From the NCBI RefSeq assembly GCF_001280065.1, contig NZ_LGEA01000173.1, positions 1-64,000 on the forward strand: a DNA stretch of 64,000 nt, given 5' to 3'. The stretch's first letter is position 1. Each line of letters opens with the position of its first letter. This DNA is from Streptomyces sp. NRRL B-1140. Lineage in GTDB: Bacteria > Actinomycetota > Actinomycetes > Streptomycetales > Streptomycetaceae. Under the pieces are notes generated by a model. That model ran no database searches, had not been told where the DNA came from, and was given only the letters and a program-made list of their open reading frames with translations. Of this stretch, positions 17,452 through 26,613 are shown in pieces. Both the position numbers and the translations under genes were made by a program.

Positions 17452-18534
17452 CTACTGGTCCGACGAGAAGCGGACCGCTCCTGCCGGGATGCGGGCGTCG
17501 CACCATATGCGGGCGCCCTCCAGAAGTTCGTTGTCGGGGCCGACCACCGCGCCGTCCCCTATGACCGTGCCGGTCAGGACCGAGCGTTGGCCGACGCGGG
17601 CCCGGGTGCCGATCAGGGAGTCGGTGATGACCGCGCCCGGCTCGATGACCGCGCCCGGCAGGATCGTGCTGCCGAAGATCCGCGCGCCCTCGGCGACGAA
17701 GGCGCCCTCGCCCACCACCGTGCCGCCCGCCAGTTTCGCGTCGGAGGCGACCTGGGCCGTGGGCAGTACCAGGCGGTCGCCGCAGCGGCCGGGGACGGCG
17801 GGCGAGGGGGCCCGGCCCAGTACCAGGTCCGCCGAGCCCCGGACGAAGGCCGCCGGGGTGCCCAGGTCGAGCCAGTACGTCGAGTCGACCATGCCCTGGA
17901 GGTGCGCGCCGGCCGAGAGCAGGCCGGGGAAGGTCTCGCGTTCCACCGACACCGGCCTGCCCAGCGGGATCGAGTCGATGACCGAGCGGCGGAAGACGTA
18001 CGCCCCCGCGTTGATCTGGTCGGTGACGATCTCCTCGGGGGTCTGCGGCTTCTCCAGGAACGCCAGGACCCTGCCCGTGTCGTCGGTGGGGACCAGGCCG
18101 TAGGCGCGCGGGTCGGTGACCTTGGTGAGGTGCAGGGAGACGTCCGCGCCCGTCGTCTCGTGGGTGTCGACCAGGGCCCGGATGTCCAGGCCCGTCAGGA
18201 TGTCGCCGTTGAAGATCAGGACGGGGTCGTCGGGGCCGGAGTGCAGCCGGGAGGCGACGTTGCGGATGGCGCCGCCCGTGCCGAGCGGCTCCTCCTCGGT
18301 GACGTACTCGAGGTGGAGTCCCAGCGCGGAGCCGTCACCGAAGTACGGCTCGAAGACCTCGGCCAGGTAGGAGGTGGCCAGGACGATGTGCTCGACACCG
18401 GCCGCTCTCGCTCTCGCCAGCTGGTGCGTGAGGAAGGGCACCCCGGCCGCCGGGACCATGGGCTTGGGCGTGTGCACCGTGAGGGGGCGCAGCCGGGTGC
18501 CCTTGCCGCCGACCAGGAGGATCGCTTCAGTCAC
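17452..18534 (-). CDS. Sugar-1-phosphate nucleotidyltransferase, mannose-1-phosphate guanylyltransferase type
   Basis: A 360-residue cytosolic enzyme. Residues 1-235 form the nucleotidyltransferase domain: the signature LLVGGKGTRLRPLT, PKPMVPAAGVPFL, and the metal-binding FNGDILTGLD. The C-terminal part (about 255-350) is a left-handed beta-helix of hexapeptide repeats (GTVVGEGAFVAEGARIFGS). Rv3264c, in the same position in M. tuberculosis, is a GDP-mannose pyrophosphorylase, and manA and manB are nearby, so GDP-mannose is the likely product. Glucose-1-phosphate thymidylyltransferase-type activity cannot be excluded from sequence alone. Confidence 0.85.
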   Translation of the reverse strand: MTEAILLVGGKGTRLRPLTVHTPKPMVPAAGVPFLTHQLARARAAGVEHIVLATSYLAEVFEPYFGDGSALGLHLEYVTEEEPLGTGGAIRNVASRLHSGPDDPVLIFNGDILTGLDIRALVDTHETTGADVSLHLTKVTDPRAYGLVPTDDTGRVLAFLEKPQTPEEIVTDQINAGAYVFRRSVIDSIPLGRPVSVERETFPGLLSAGAHLQGMVDSTYWLDLGTPAAFVRGSADLVLGRAPSPAVPGRCGDRLVLPTAQVASDAKLAGGTVVGEGAFVAEGARIFGSTILPGAVIEPGAVITDSLIGTRARVGQRSVLTGTVIGDGAVVGPDNELLEGARIWCDARIPAGAVRFSSDQ

Positions 18535-18557
18535 GTGTCGTCTCTGCTTCCTGCCGG

Positions 18558-18585
18558 GACCGGCCGAACTGTCTTTCGGCCGGTC
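18558..18585 (-). terminator. Hairpin after the amidase gene
   Basis: A perfect 11-bp stem (GACCGGCCGAA at 18558-18568 with 18575-18585) with a 6-base loop lies between the amidase stop and the start of the nucleotidyltransferase gene on the same strand, so the two are probably separate transcripts. Confidence 0.7.
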
Positions 18586-18667
18586 AGTGTATGCAGATCG
18601 TTCCGTGGCGCTTTCGTTGGCCGTGCGGCGTGCCGCCCGCTGCCCCCCGACGACGGTGAACGTGTGC

Positions 18668-20146
18668 TCAGCGGCCCTGGTAGCGGGCCGCCTTGGAGCG
18701 GGCCGAGCCGAGCTTTCCGTAGAGCTTGCGTCCCGGGCACTCGGTCTGGAAGCCGTCCCGGTGCCCCGAGATCACGTTCAGTCGAACCTTCTTGCCTTTC
18801 CGGTGGAGGTTGCTGCCGGCCGACGTCAGGTAGGTCTTTCCCTTCGGGTTCACCCGGTACAGCCCGAGTTTCCACGCGGTCAGCCGGGCGATGGCCTTGA
18901 CCGCGGATTTCGACGGCTTCTTGGTGCCGTACGACCCGAGGACGGCGATCCCCATGCTGTTGCTGTTGAAACCCAGCGTGTGCGCGCCGAGGACCGGTTT
19001 CGCCACGCCTCCGGCGCGGCCCTCGTAGATCTTTCCGCACTTGTCGATGAGGAAGTTGTAGCCGATGTCCCGCCATCCCATGCTCTTGACGTGGTAGCGG
19101 TAGATACCGCGGATGAGTGACGGGACCTGCGAGCAGCGGTACTTGTTGCCGCTCGCCGTGTGGTGGACGAAGGCCACCTTGACCTTCTTCGTGTACCGGA
19201 AGCCGCTTTCCCGCAACCCCTCGTTCGCGCCCCAGCCGCGCCGCGTGACGATCGCCGGGCGGGGGCCGATGTAGGGCTTGGCCTGCCGCTGCTGCTCCGT
19301 CAGCCCGGCGGCGTCGAGGGCGCGGTATTCCCGCTCGGTCTTGGCGCGGCTCAGTGCCGCGATCTCGCGGGCGCCGAGGGGGGCGAGGCCGGCGTTGGCG
19401 GAGGAGGCCTCGACGAGGGCGGAGGACTCGGCGTTGCGGGCGTCGGCGGCGCGGGGGCCCCCGACGCCGAGGGATGTGGTGTCGGCCTTGCCCGGGTCGA
19501 CGAGTTCGAGGCGGAGGCCCGAGGGCAGCGGGGGCGCGGCCCGCAGGTTGCGGGTGTCCGCGGGGCGCGCGCGGAACGCGGCCGCTGTGCTGCCGGACTC
19601 GGAGCTGACCCGGAGTTCCACGCCGTCGGAATCGCCCACCCACAGCGGTGCGGTGGCGCCGCGGACACGGCCCGAGGCCCTCTCGGGGGTGCCGCGGTCG
19701 GCGGCGTGGTCGGCGTTGTGGATGTCCAGGTCCTGCCATTTCGACCAGGTGCCGGAGCCGGCGGCTCGGGTGCGGACCCGGACCCGGCCGTGCAGTTCGG
19801 CGTCGGGGTCGTCCCAGATGACGCCGACGAGGGAGAAGTGACGTACGGCGCGGCGGGACAGGCCCTGCTCGGTGGCGGGGGCGGAGGGAGTGGCGCGCGT
19901 GCGGGTGAGGGGTTCGAGAGGGAGGGACTGGGTGCTGCCGGCGGCGTACGGTTCGGCCTCGCGCCGCTCGGCCGGGTCCATGGCCGGGGAACCCGCGGGG
20001 AGCGCGGGTCTCGCGGCCTCCGTGGCCGGCGCCGGTCTCGCCGGCGCCGCGAGGGCAGGAGGGGTGAGGGGGAGGGCCAGAGCGGCCGCGCAGGTGACAC
20101 CGATCGAGGAAGCAAGGAATCCACGCATGCCCCTGATCTTGGACAT
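18668..20146 (-). CDS. Secreted N-acetylmuramoyl-L-alanine amidase (peptidoglycan recognition/amidase-2 domain)
   Basis: A 492-residue exported protein. The N-terminus MSKIRGMRGFLASSIGVTCA leads into a hydrophobic signal peptide ending near ALA-APA. Residues about 90-190 form a beta-rich domain (VGVIWDDPDAELHGRVRVR). The catalytic domain (about 320-490) has KVAFVHHTASGNKY, GYNFLIDKCGKIYEG, LGAHTLGFNSNSMGIAV and ISGHRDGFQTECPG; the two His and the Cys match the zinc ligands of T7-lysozyme-like amidases and PGRPs. It would cut the lactyl-amide bond between MurNAc and the stem peptide. Either Met1 (20146) or the internal Met seven codons on could be the start; neither has a strong Shine-Dalgarno sequence. 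Confidence 0.88.
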   Translation of the reverse strand: MSKIRGMRGFLASSIGVTCAAALALPLTPPALAAPARPAPATEAARPALPAGSPAMDPAERREAEPYAAGSTQSLPLEPLTRTRATPSAPATEQGLSRRAVRHFSLVGVIWDDPDAELHGRVRVRTRAAGSGTWSKWQDLDIHNADHAADRGTPERASGRVRGATAPLWVGDSDGVELRVSSESGSTAAAFRARPADTRNLRAAPPLPSGLRLELVDPGKADTTSLGVGGPRAADARNAESSALVEASSANAGLAPLGAREIAALSRAKTEREYRALDAAGLTEQQRQAKPYIGPRPAIVTRRGWGANEGLRESGFRYTKKVKVAFVHHTASGNKYRCSQVPSLIRGIYRYHVKSMGWRDIGYNFLIDKCGKIYEGRAGGVAKPVLGAHTLGFNSNSMGIAVLGSYGTKKPSKSAVKAIARLTAWKLGLYRVNPKGKTYLTSAGSNLHRKGKKVRLNVISGHRDGFQTECPGRKLYGKLGSARSKAARYQGR

Positions 20147-20278
20147 AGTCGTACAAGTCTGTCTATTTGTGAGTTGACGGTCCATCGGTTCCGGTTCGGC
20201 CGAACCGGTGGCGGATCCGGGGCGCGACGCCGGGCGGGCCGTTGGGCGGGGGCCGGTGCGTTGCGTACGCTTGCGCGG

Positions 20279-21049
20279 GTGAACGCCACCGATCGCACCC
20301 CTGCCGACCTGCTGGGTTCCGCGCTCGCCGCGGATCCGGGACGCCCCCTGGTGACCTTCTACGACGACGCCACGGGGGAACGGGTCGAACTGTCCGTGGC
20401 CACCTTCGCCAATTGGGTGGCCAAGACCGCGAACCTCCTCCAGGACGAGCTGTCCGTCGAGCCCGGGGACCGGGTGGCGCTGCTGCTGCCCGCGCACTGG
20501 CAGACGGCGGTGTGGCTGCTGGCGTGCGCGTCGGTGGGCGTCGTCGCGGACGTGTCCGGGGAGGCCCGGACGGCCGACGTCGTGGTGAGTGGGCCGGACC
20601 GGCTGGAGGAGGCCCGGGCGTGCTCCGGTGCGCGGGTCGCGATGGCGCTGCGGCCTCTCGGGGGACGGTTCCCGCAGGTGCCCGAGGGCTTCACCGACTA
20701 CGCGGTGGAGGTGCCGGGGCAGGGTGACCGGTTCGTGCCGTACGCACCCGTGGATCCCGAGGAGCCCGCGCTGATCGTGGCCGGGCGGGAGTTCAGCGGG
20801 GCCGAGGTGGTCGAGCGGGCCCGGGCCGAGGCGACGGAACTGGGGCTGACCGGGCCCGGGTCGCGGATCCTGTCGGGGCTGCCGTACGACACGTGGGACG
20901 GGTTGAACGCCGGGCTGTTCGGGCCGCTGGCCACCGGGGGATCCGTGGTGCTGTGCCGGCATCCGGAGCAGGCCGGGGATGGCGTGCTGGACAAGCGGGT
21001 GGAAAGCGAACGGGTCACGGTGATCGCCCGCGGCACGGCGGGCCGGTAG
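20279..21049 (+). CDS. TIGR03089 family protein (acyl-CoA-synthetase-like fragment)
   Basis: A 256-residue protein. The beginning VNATDRTPADLLGSALAADP and segments such as PLVTFYDDATGERVELS, FANWVAKTANLLQDEL and EPGDRVALLLPAHWQTAVWL look like the N-terminal lobe of AMP-binding acyl-CoA synthetases. The phosphate loop and the C-terminal lid of such enzymes are missing, so adenylation activity is unlikely. The family is confined to actinobacteria, and Rv3268 has the same neighbours. The start is a GTG at 20279. Its function is unknown; it reads toward the LCP genes and is divergent from the amidase. Confidence 0.75.
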   Translation: MNATDRTPADLLGSALAADPGRPLVTFYDDATGERVELSVATFANWVAKTANLLQDELSVEPGDRVALLLPAHWQTAVWLLACASVGVVADVSGEARTADVVVSGPDRLEEARACSGARVAMALRPLGGRFPQVPEGFTDYAVEVPGQGDRFVPYAPVDPEEPALIVAGREFSGAEVVERARAEATELGLTGPGSRILSGLPYDTWDGLNAGLFGPLATGGSVVLCRHPEQAGDGVLDKRVESERVTVIARGTAGR

Positions 21050-21164
21050 CTCCGCCGCTCCCCCTTTCGGCCCATCCCCACCCGCCCCCCGTCCGCCATC
21101 CGCGCCATGGTCGTAGGAGCAGTGCGCGCGGGGCGTTCCCGGTTCAGGAGGGGTGGTTGCTGCC

Positions 21165-22379
21165 GTGGGCTACAGGGTCGGTCCGGGCGCGGGGGCGTCC
21201 GCCAGCGGGCGGGGGCTGGTGCGGCGGCGCCGACGGCGGTGGGTGCGCATCACGGCGTTCGGGGTCACGGCTCTCCTCGTGGCGGCCGGCGGGGCCGGCT
21301 GGGCCGTGTACGCGAAGCTCAGCGGGAACATCACGCCCGACGAGGCGGCCGCCGCCGAGCTCGCGCGGTACGACAAGGAGCGGCCCACCTCGCTGGTCAA
21401 GGACGCCCGGAACATCCTGCTGATCGGCTCGGACTCGCGTGAGGGGACCGACAACGCCCGTTACGGGCGGGACTCCGGTACCGAGCGGTCCGACACCACG
21501 ATCCTGCTGCACCTGTCCGCGGGCCGGGGCAGCGCCACCGCGGTCTCCCTCCCCCGGGACCTGATGGTGGACCTGCCGGGCTGCCGGCGCCCGGACGGGT
21601 CCCGCAGCGCGCCCCGGTTCGCCATGTTCAACCAGGCCTTTCAGGTGGGCGGTTCGGCCTGCACCATCCGGACCGTGGAGAAGCTGACCGACATCCGCAT
21701 CGACCACCACGTCGTCGTCGACTTCCACGGCTTCACGAAGATGGTCGACGCGGTCGACGGTGTCGAGGTGTGCCTGCGGGAGCCGATCGACGACCGCGCC
21801 GCCAAGCTGCGGCTGCCCGCCGGGCACGTGACGCTGAACGGCGAGCAGGCCCTCGGCTACGTCCGCGCCCGCAAGAGCCTCGGCGACGGCAGCGACACCG
21901 AGCGGATGGAGCGGCAGCAGCGATTCCTCGGGGCACTCGTCAACAAGGTGCGCAGCAATGACGTCCTGCTGAACCCGGTGAAGCTGTACCCGGTGCTGGA
22001 CGCCGCCACGTCGTCCCTCACCACCGACCCGGCACTGGCCAGCTTGCGTGGTTTGTACGATCTTGTGCGCGGTCTGCGCGACATCCCCATGGAAGAAGTG
22101 CAATTCCTGACCGTCCCCCGGGAGTCGTATGCGTACGACGCCAATCGCGATCAACTCGTGGAGCCCGCGGCGGACCGGCTCTTCGAACGGCTGCGCACGG
22201 ACGGACCCCTGGTCGTGGCGGGGAACGGCCCGCCGGTTTCCGCCTCGCTGAGCCTCTCCGGCGCGCACGACGGGCCGTACGGACACGCGCGTCCGGGCCC
22301 TCGGCTCCGTCCCGCCGTCACCGTTTCTCCTCCACCGACGTATCGGGGGAACACGGCAGCCGAGGACACCTGCGGGTAA
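21165..22379 (+). CDS. LCP (LytR-CpsA-Psr) family protein 1, probable wall-polymer ligase
   Basis: A 404-residue type II membrane protein. The basic N-terminus (RRRRRRW) is followed by one membrane helix (ITAFGVTALLVAAGGAGWAV). The extracytoplasmic LCP domain has NILLIGSDSREGT, DTTILLHLSAG, SLPRDLMVDLPG, FNQAF and GYVRARK, the residues that bind polyprenyl pyrophosphate. LCP proteins move anionic polymers from undecaprenyl phosphate to peptidoglycan. There is no LytR_C domain, and the C-terminus is Pro/Gly-rich. I prefer the GTG at 21165, 11 bases after AGGAGGGG; a GTG at 21153 is also in frame but lies against that site. It is the first of six LCP genes here. Confidence 0.88.
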   Translation: MGYRVGPGAGASASGRGLVRRRRRRWVRITAFGVTALLVAAGGAGWAVYAKLSGNITPDEAAAAELARYDKERPTSLVKDARNILLIGSDSREGTDNARYGRDSGTERSDTTILLHLSAGRGSATAVSLPRDLMVDLPGCRRPDGSRSAPRFAMFNQAFQVGGSACTIRTVEKLTDIRIDHHVVVDFHGFTKMVDAVDGVEVCLREPIDDRAAKLRLPAGHVTLNGEQALGYVRARKSLGDGSDTERMERQQRFLGALVNKVRSNDVLLNPVKLYPVLDAATSSLTTDPALASLRGLYDLVRGLRDIPMEEVQFLTVPRESYAYDANRDQLVEPAADRLFERLRTDGPLVVAGNGPPVSASLSLSGAHDGPYGHARPGPRLRPAVTVSPPPTYRGNTAAEDTCG

Positions 22380-22427
22380 AGCGGGCACCAAGGCCGCTCC
22401 AAAGCAAGGGACTCTCCACCCGGTAAT

Positions 22428-22501
22428 GGGCGAATTGCCCGGATGTGGAGACGTGGCATGGGTCACCGTCGTCGCCCGGCGCCGAAAGGGCCGGTTAGTG
22501 T
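22428..22501 (+). promoter_or_regulatory. Duplicated promoter/operator block before LCP 2
   Basis: A palindrome-like GGGCGAATTGCCC (22428-22440) lies 68 bases before a TAGTGT -10-like hexamer (22496-22501) and a conserved GCGATCC. The same arrangement occurs before LCP 3 at 24442-24516, so the control region was duplicated with the gene or is held under selection. Confidence 0.5.
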
Positions 22502-22620
22502 GAGCGATCCGGTGCGCCCGGCCCCGAGGGACGATCCCGAGGTCGCGCACTGTGTGACCGAGACCCGGGCGCCTAGGAGGGGGAAGGCGCCGCGTCCCCC
22601 GACGGAGGAATCAGGCAACC

Positions 22621-24399
22621 GTGGACGCGCAAGGCCGTGGGCGGGCGGACGACGTCGACCCCGCAGATCAGTGGGTGCTCAACCCGAACACCGGCGAGTA
22701 CGAACTGCGACTGGGCGCTTCGGCGCCGCAGCCGGGCGTCCCCTCCCCTCGCAGGCCCCGCCCCTCCGAGGCGGCCCCGCCCGCACGCGGCCGCAGGGAG
22801 GCAGGTGGACGTACGGAGACAGCCGGACGCGCGCAGGCGCCCGGCCGGTCGCGGCCCGAGACGCCCGGCCGCGCGGCGCCGTCGCAGCGCAGGCGCCGCG
22901 GGGCGCCCGAGGAGCCGCTGCCGGGACGGCGCGGACGACGCCCGGCGAAGAAGGTCTCCAAGAGCAAGAAGGTCCTGCTGTGGACCGGCGGCACGATGGC
23001 GTTCGTGCTGGTCGCCGGCGCGGGTGCCGGGTACTTCTACATCGAGCACCTGAACGACAACATCGCGTCCGTCTCCGACGACGGCGCGAGCACCGGTGGC
23101 TTCAGCAAGGACAAGGCGATCAACATCCTGCTGATCGGCACCGACAAGCGCACCGGCAAGGGCAACGCCAACTACGGCGACGCGGGCAGTGTCGGGCACG
23201 CCGACACCACGATCCTGCTGCACGTCTCCAAGGACCGGTCGAACGCGACCGCGCTGAGCATCCCGCGCGATTTGATCACCGACGTCCCGGACTGCCCGAC
23301 CACGCAGGCGGACGGCACCCAGAAGATCATCCCCGGCACCCAGCAGGTCCGCTTCAACACCAGCCTCGGCCAGGACGGCCGTACGCCCAGCTGCACGGCG
23401 CGTACCGTGACCGAGCTGACCGGGGTCAAGCCGGACAACTTCATGGTCGCGGACTTCAACGCGGTCAAGACCCTGACCAGCGCGGTGGGCGGGGTCGAGG
23501 TCTGTGTGGGCAAGGACCTCGACGACCCGGACTCGCACCTGAAGCTGTCCAAGGGCATGCACACCATCGAGGGCGAGCAGGCGCTGGCCTTCGTGCGCAC
23601 CCGGCACGCCGTCGGTTTCGGCGGGGACCTGAGCCGGATCGGGCTGCAGCAGCAGTTCCTGAGCGCGCTGATGCGCAAGCTGAAGTCCAACGACACCCTC
23701 ACCAGCCCGTCGAAGATGCTCGACCTGGCCGAGGCGGGCACCAAGGCGCTGACGGTCGACTCGCAGCTGGACAGCATCGGCAAGCTGAAGGACCTCGGCC
23801 TGGAGCTGGGCAAGCTCAACACCAAGAACCTGACGTTCACGACCGTCCCGGTGATCGACAACCCGACGGAGAAGGTCAAGGCCACCGTCGTGCTCAACGA
23901 GTCGACGGCCCCGCAGGTCTTCGACATGATCAGGAACGACGTCTCCTTCACCGCCGTCAAGGAGCAGAAGAAGAAGGAGGCCGCCGCGGTCGCCGCCCGC
24001 CTGAAGGGCACCAAGGCCCCGGCCTCCGACGTCCGGGTGCGCATCCTCAACGGCGGTGCCGTCGCCGGCAGCGCCCAGGAGACGCTGAGCTGGCTGCAGA
24101 ACGAGGAGGGCGTGACCAAGTCCGAGAACGCGGGCAACGCCCCCGCCTCCCTGGCGAAGACCACCTTGGAGTACGCGCCCGACCAGGCCGACCAGGCCCG
24201 CCGCCTCGCCGACCTCATGGGTCTGTCCGGGTCCGCGATGAAGCCCGGCAAGAGCGTGACCAACGACCAGGGGCTGCCCGCGATGACGCTGACCCTCGGC
24301 AAGGACTTCGAAGGGGCGGGGGTCTCCCTCACCGCACCCACGAAGGCACCGGAGGGGGTGCAGAAGTCCACCGCCGACAAGGTGGAGTGCGCCAAGTGA
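22621..24399 (+). CDS. LCP family protein 2 with LytR_C domain
   Basis: A 592-residue type II membrane protein. The N-terminal cytoplasmic part contains DPADQWVLNPNTGEYELRL and then a Pro/Arg-rich stretch; a membrane helix follows (VLLWTGGTMAFVLVAGAGAG, about residues 118-137). The LCP domain has NILLIGTDKRTGKG, ADTTILLHVSKD, SIPRDLITDVPDC and FVRTRH. A second domain (about residues 460-570) with VRVRILNGGAVAGSAQ is LytR_C. The GTG at 22621 follows GGAGGAA. It is a tandem paralogue of the next gene. A wall-polymer attachment role is inferred from the family; which polymer cannot be told. Confidence 0.9.
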   Translation: MDAQGRGRADDVDPADQWVLNPNTGEYELRLGASAPQPGVPSPRRPRPSEAAPPARGRREAGGRTETAGRAQAPGRSRPETPGRAAPSQRRRRGAPEEPLPGRRGRRPAKKVSKSKKVLLWTGGTMAFVLVAGAGAGYFYIEHLNDNIASVSDDGASTGGFSKDKAINILLIGTDKRTGKGNANYGDAGSVGHADTTILLHVSKDRSNATALSIPRDLITDVPDCPTTQADGTQKIIPGTQQVRFNTSLGQDGRTPSCTARTVTELTGVKPDNFMVADFNAVKTLTSAVGGVEVCVGKDLDDPDSHLKLSKGMHTIEGEQALAFVRTRHAVGFGGDLSRIGLQQQFLSALMRKLKSNDTLTSPSKMLDLAEAGTKALTVDSQLDSIGKLKDLGLELGKLNTKNLTFTTVPVIDNPTEKVKATVVLNESTAPQVFDMIRNDVSFTAVKEQKKKEAAAVAARLKGTKAPASDVRVRILNGGAVAGSAQETLSWLQNEEGVTKSENAGNAPASLAKTTLEYAPDQADQARRLADLMGLSGSAMKPGKSVTNDQGLPAMTLTLGKDFEGAGVSLTAPTKAPEGVQKSTADKVECAK

Positions 24400-24441
24400 C
24401 GCGAATACCCTTCGCGTTCGCCGAATTTCCTTCAAACAAAT

Positions 24442-24516
24442 GGGCGGAATTGCCCAGTTGTGAGAACGTGCAATTTCTCACCCACGTCGCTCGACGCCGA
24501 AGTGTGCGGATAGTGT
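24442..24516 (+). promoter_or_regulatory. Duplicated promoter/operator block before LCP 3
   Basis: GGGCGGAATTGCCC (24442-24455) and TAGTGT (24511-24516) followed by GCGATCC repeat the block found upstream of LCP 2 with nearly the same spacing (69 versus 68 bases). The intervening bases also share TCACC, CGTCGC and GCCGAA. Confidence 0.5.
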
Positions 24517-24631
24517 GTGCGATCCAGTGCTCTCCCCCATGAGCTCCGTCCTGGAGGAGTGCGCTGCTTGACCAGCACCGTGCGCCTTCCGGGGGAGGGC
24601 GCCGCGTGGCCCGACGGAGGAACAGGCAACC

Positions 24632-26386
24632 GTGGACGCGCAAGGCCGTGGGCGGGCGGACGACGTCGATCCCGCAGACCAGTGGGTACTCAACCCGAAC
24701 ACCGGCGAATACGAGCTGCGACTGGCCCCTTCCGCAGCGCAGTCGTCCGCCCTCGGGCCCCGTGGTTCCGGTGGCCGCGGTCCGGCCGGGGCGGGCGGTA
24801 CGCCACGCGCCCGCCGGACCGAACCCGCCCGGCGTTCCGGGGCCGCGGCACCCGGCGGTGAGGCTCCCTCCCCGCGCAGACGCACCGGCGCCCCGGCCGA
24901 CGCGGCCGCGGGGCGGCGCGGGCGCCGTCCCGCGCAGAAGAAGGGGAAGGGCAAGAAGGTCCTGGTGTGGACCGGCGGCACCCTGGCCTTCGTTCTCGTC
25001 GGGACGAGCGCGGCCGCGTACCTCTACTACGAGCACCTCAACGACAACATCACGTCCGTCTCGGACGACGGCGCCGGCACCGGCGGGTTCAGCAAGGACC
25101 GCGCGATCAACATCCTGCTCATCGGCACGGACAAGCGCACCGGCACGGGCAACGAGGGCTACGGCGACAAGAACAGCGCCGGGCACGCGGACACCACGCT
25201 CGTGCTGCACGTCTCCAAGGACCGGACGAACGCCACCGCGCTGAGCATCCCGCGTGACCTGATCACCGACATCCCGGACTGTCCGACGACGCAGGAGGAC
25301 GGCTCGGAGAAGATCATCCCGGGCAAGCAGGGCACCCGCTTCAACAACAGCCTGGGGCAGGAGAACCGGACGCCGAGCTGCACCATGCGCACGATCACCG
25401 AGCTCACCGGGCTGAAGATGGACCACTTCATGGTGGCCGACTTCAACGCGGTCAAGACGCTGTCCAGCGCGGTGGGCGGGGTCAAGGTCTGTCTGGCCAA
25501 GGACATCAAGGACCCCGACTCCAAGCTCGACCTGCCCAAGGGCGAGCATCTGATCGAGGGCGAGGAAGCACTGGCCTTCGTCCGGACCCGGCACTCCGTC
25601 GGCTTCGGCGGAGACCTGAGCCGGATCGAACTGCAACAGCAGTTCCTGAGCTCGATGATGCGCAGCCTGAAGTCCAACGACACCCTGACCAGCCCCTCCA
25701 AGATGATCAAGCTGGCCGAGGCGGGCACCAAGGCGCTGACGGTCGACTCGCAGATCAGCACGATCAAGAAACTGGCCGATCTCGGGGCGGAGCTGGGCAA
25801 GTTCGACACGAAGAACCTCACCTTCGCGACCGTGCCCGTCGTCGACAACCCCGCGGAGAAGGTCAAGGCCACGGTGGTTCTGAAGGAGCCTCAGGCCCAG
25901 CAGTTGTTCGCGATGGTCCGTGACGACGTGTCGCTGACCGCGGTGAAGCAGGAGAAGAAGAAGGAGAAGGCCGCCGAGGCAGCCCGGCTGAAGGGCACCA
26001 AGGCGCCGGCTTCCGAGGTCCGGGTGCGGATCCTCAACGGCGGTGCCGTCGCGGGCAGCGCCCAGGAGACCCTCAGCTGGCTGCAGGTCCAGGAGGGCGT
26101 GACCAAGTCCGAGAACGCGGGCAACGCCGAACAGCCCCTGGCCAGGACCACGCTGGAGTACGGGCCCGACGAGGCGGACCAGGCACGCCGGCTCGCGGAG
26201 ATCATGGGTCTGTCCGGGGCCGCGCTCAAGCCGGGCAAGAGCGTGACCAACTCGCAGGGGCTGCCCGCGATGACCCTGACCCTGGGCAAGGACTTCGAGG
26301 GCGCGGGCGTTCCCCTCACCACTCCGGCGAAGGTGCCGGACGAGGTGCAGAAGTCCACGGCCGACAAGGTCGAGTGCGCGAAGTGA
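24632..26386 (+). CDS. LCP family protein 3 with LytR_C domain (tandem duplicate of LCP 2)
   Basis: A 584-residue type II membrane protein closely similar to LCP 2 along its whole length. It has the same N-terminal DPADQWVLNPNTGEYELRL, a Pro/Arg-rich cytoplasmic stretch, a membrane helix (VLVWTGGTLAFVLVGTSAAA), the LCP motifs NILLIGTDKRTGTG, ADTTLVLHVSKD, SIPRDLITDIPDC and FVRTRH, and a C-terminal LytR_C domain (VRVRILNGGAVAGSAQ). The first 80 bases of the two genes and the sequence just before the GTG are almost identical in DNA, while the Pro/Arg linker has diverged freely. The GTG start at 24632 follows GGAGGAA. Confidence 0.9.
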   Translation: MDAQGRGRADDVDPADQWVLNPNTGEYELRLAPSAAQSSALGPRGSGGRGPAGAGGTPRARRTEPARRSGAAAPGGEAPSPRRRTGAPADAAAGRRGRRPAQKKGKGKKVLVWTGGTLAFVLVGTSAAAYLYYEHLNDNITSVSDDGAGTGGFSKDRAINILLIGTDKRTGTGNEGYGDKNSAGHADTTLVLHVSKDRTNATALSIPRDLITDIPDCPTTQEDGSEKIIPGKQGTRFNNSLGQENRTPSCTMRTITELTGLKMDHFMVADFNAVKTLSSAVGGVKVCLAKDIKDPDSKLDLPKGEHLIEGEEALAFVRTRHSVGFGGDLSRIELQQQFLSSMMRSLKSNDTLTSPSKMIKLAEAGTKALTVDSQISTIKKLADLGAELGKFDTKNLTFATVPVVDNPAEKVKATVVLKEPQAQQLFAMVRDDVSLTAVKQEKKKEKAAEAARLKGTKAPASEVRVRILNGGAVAGSAQETLSWLQVQEGVTKSENAGNAEQPLARTTLEYGPDEADQARRLAEIMGLSGAALKPGKSVTNSQGLPAMTLTLGKDFEGAGVPLTTPAKVPDEVQKSTADKVECAK

Positions 26387-26613
26387 CCTGACCGCCCCTT
26401 CCTGCGTCTCACAGGTGGACGGAGCAAGCCCGGACGAATCGGCCGGGTGTACATCCGACCGGGCATGTCAGAGGTCCAACCAGAAGCGGGGACGACCGTG
26501 CTCCGGCGGAGCAGTGGGGGAACCCGTGGTCCGGACGGACACGGGTCACCCGTGATCCGAACACGACGCGGGGCAGACCCGTGGGTCGGCCATTGGGGTG
26601 GGGAGGCAGGGGT

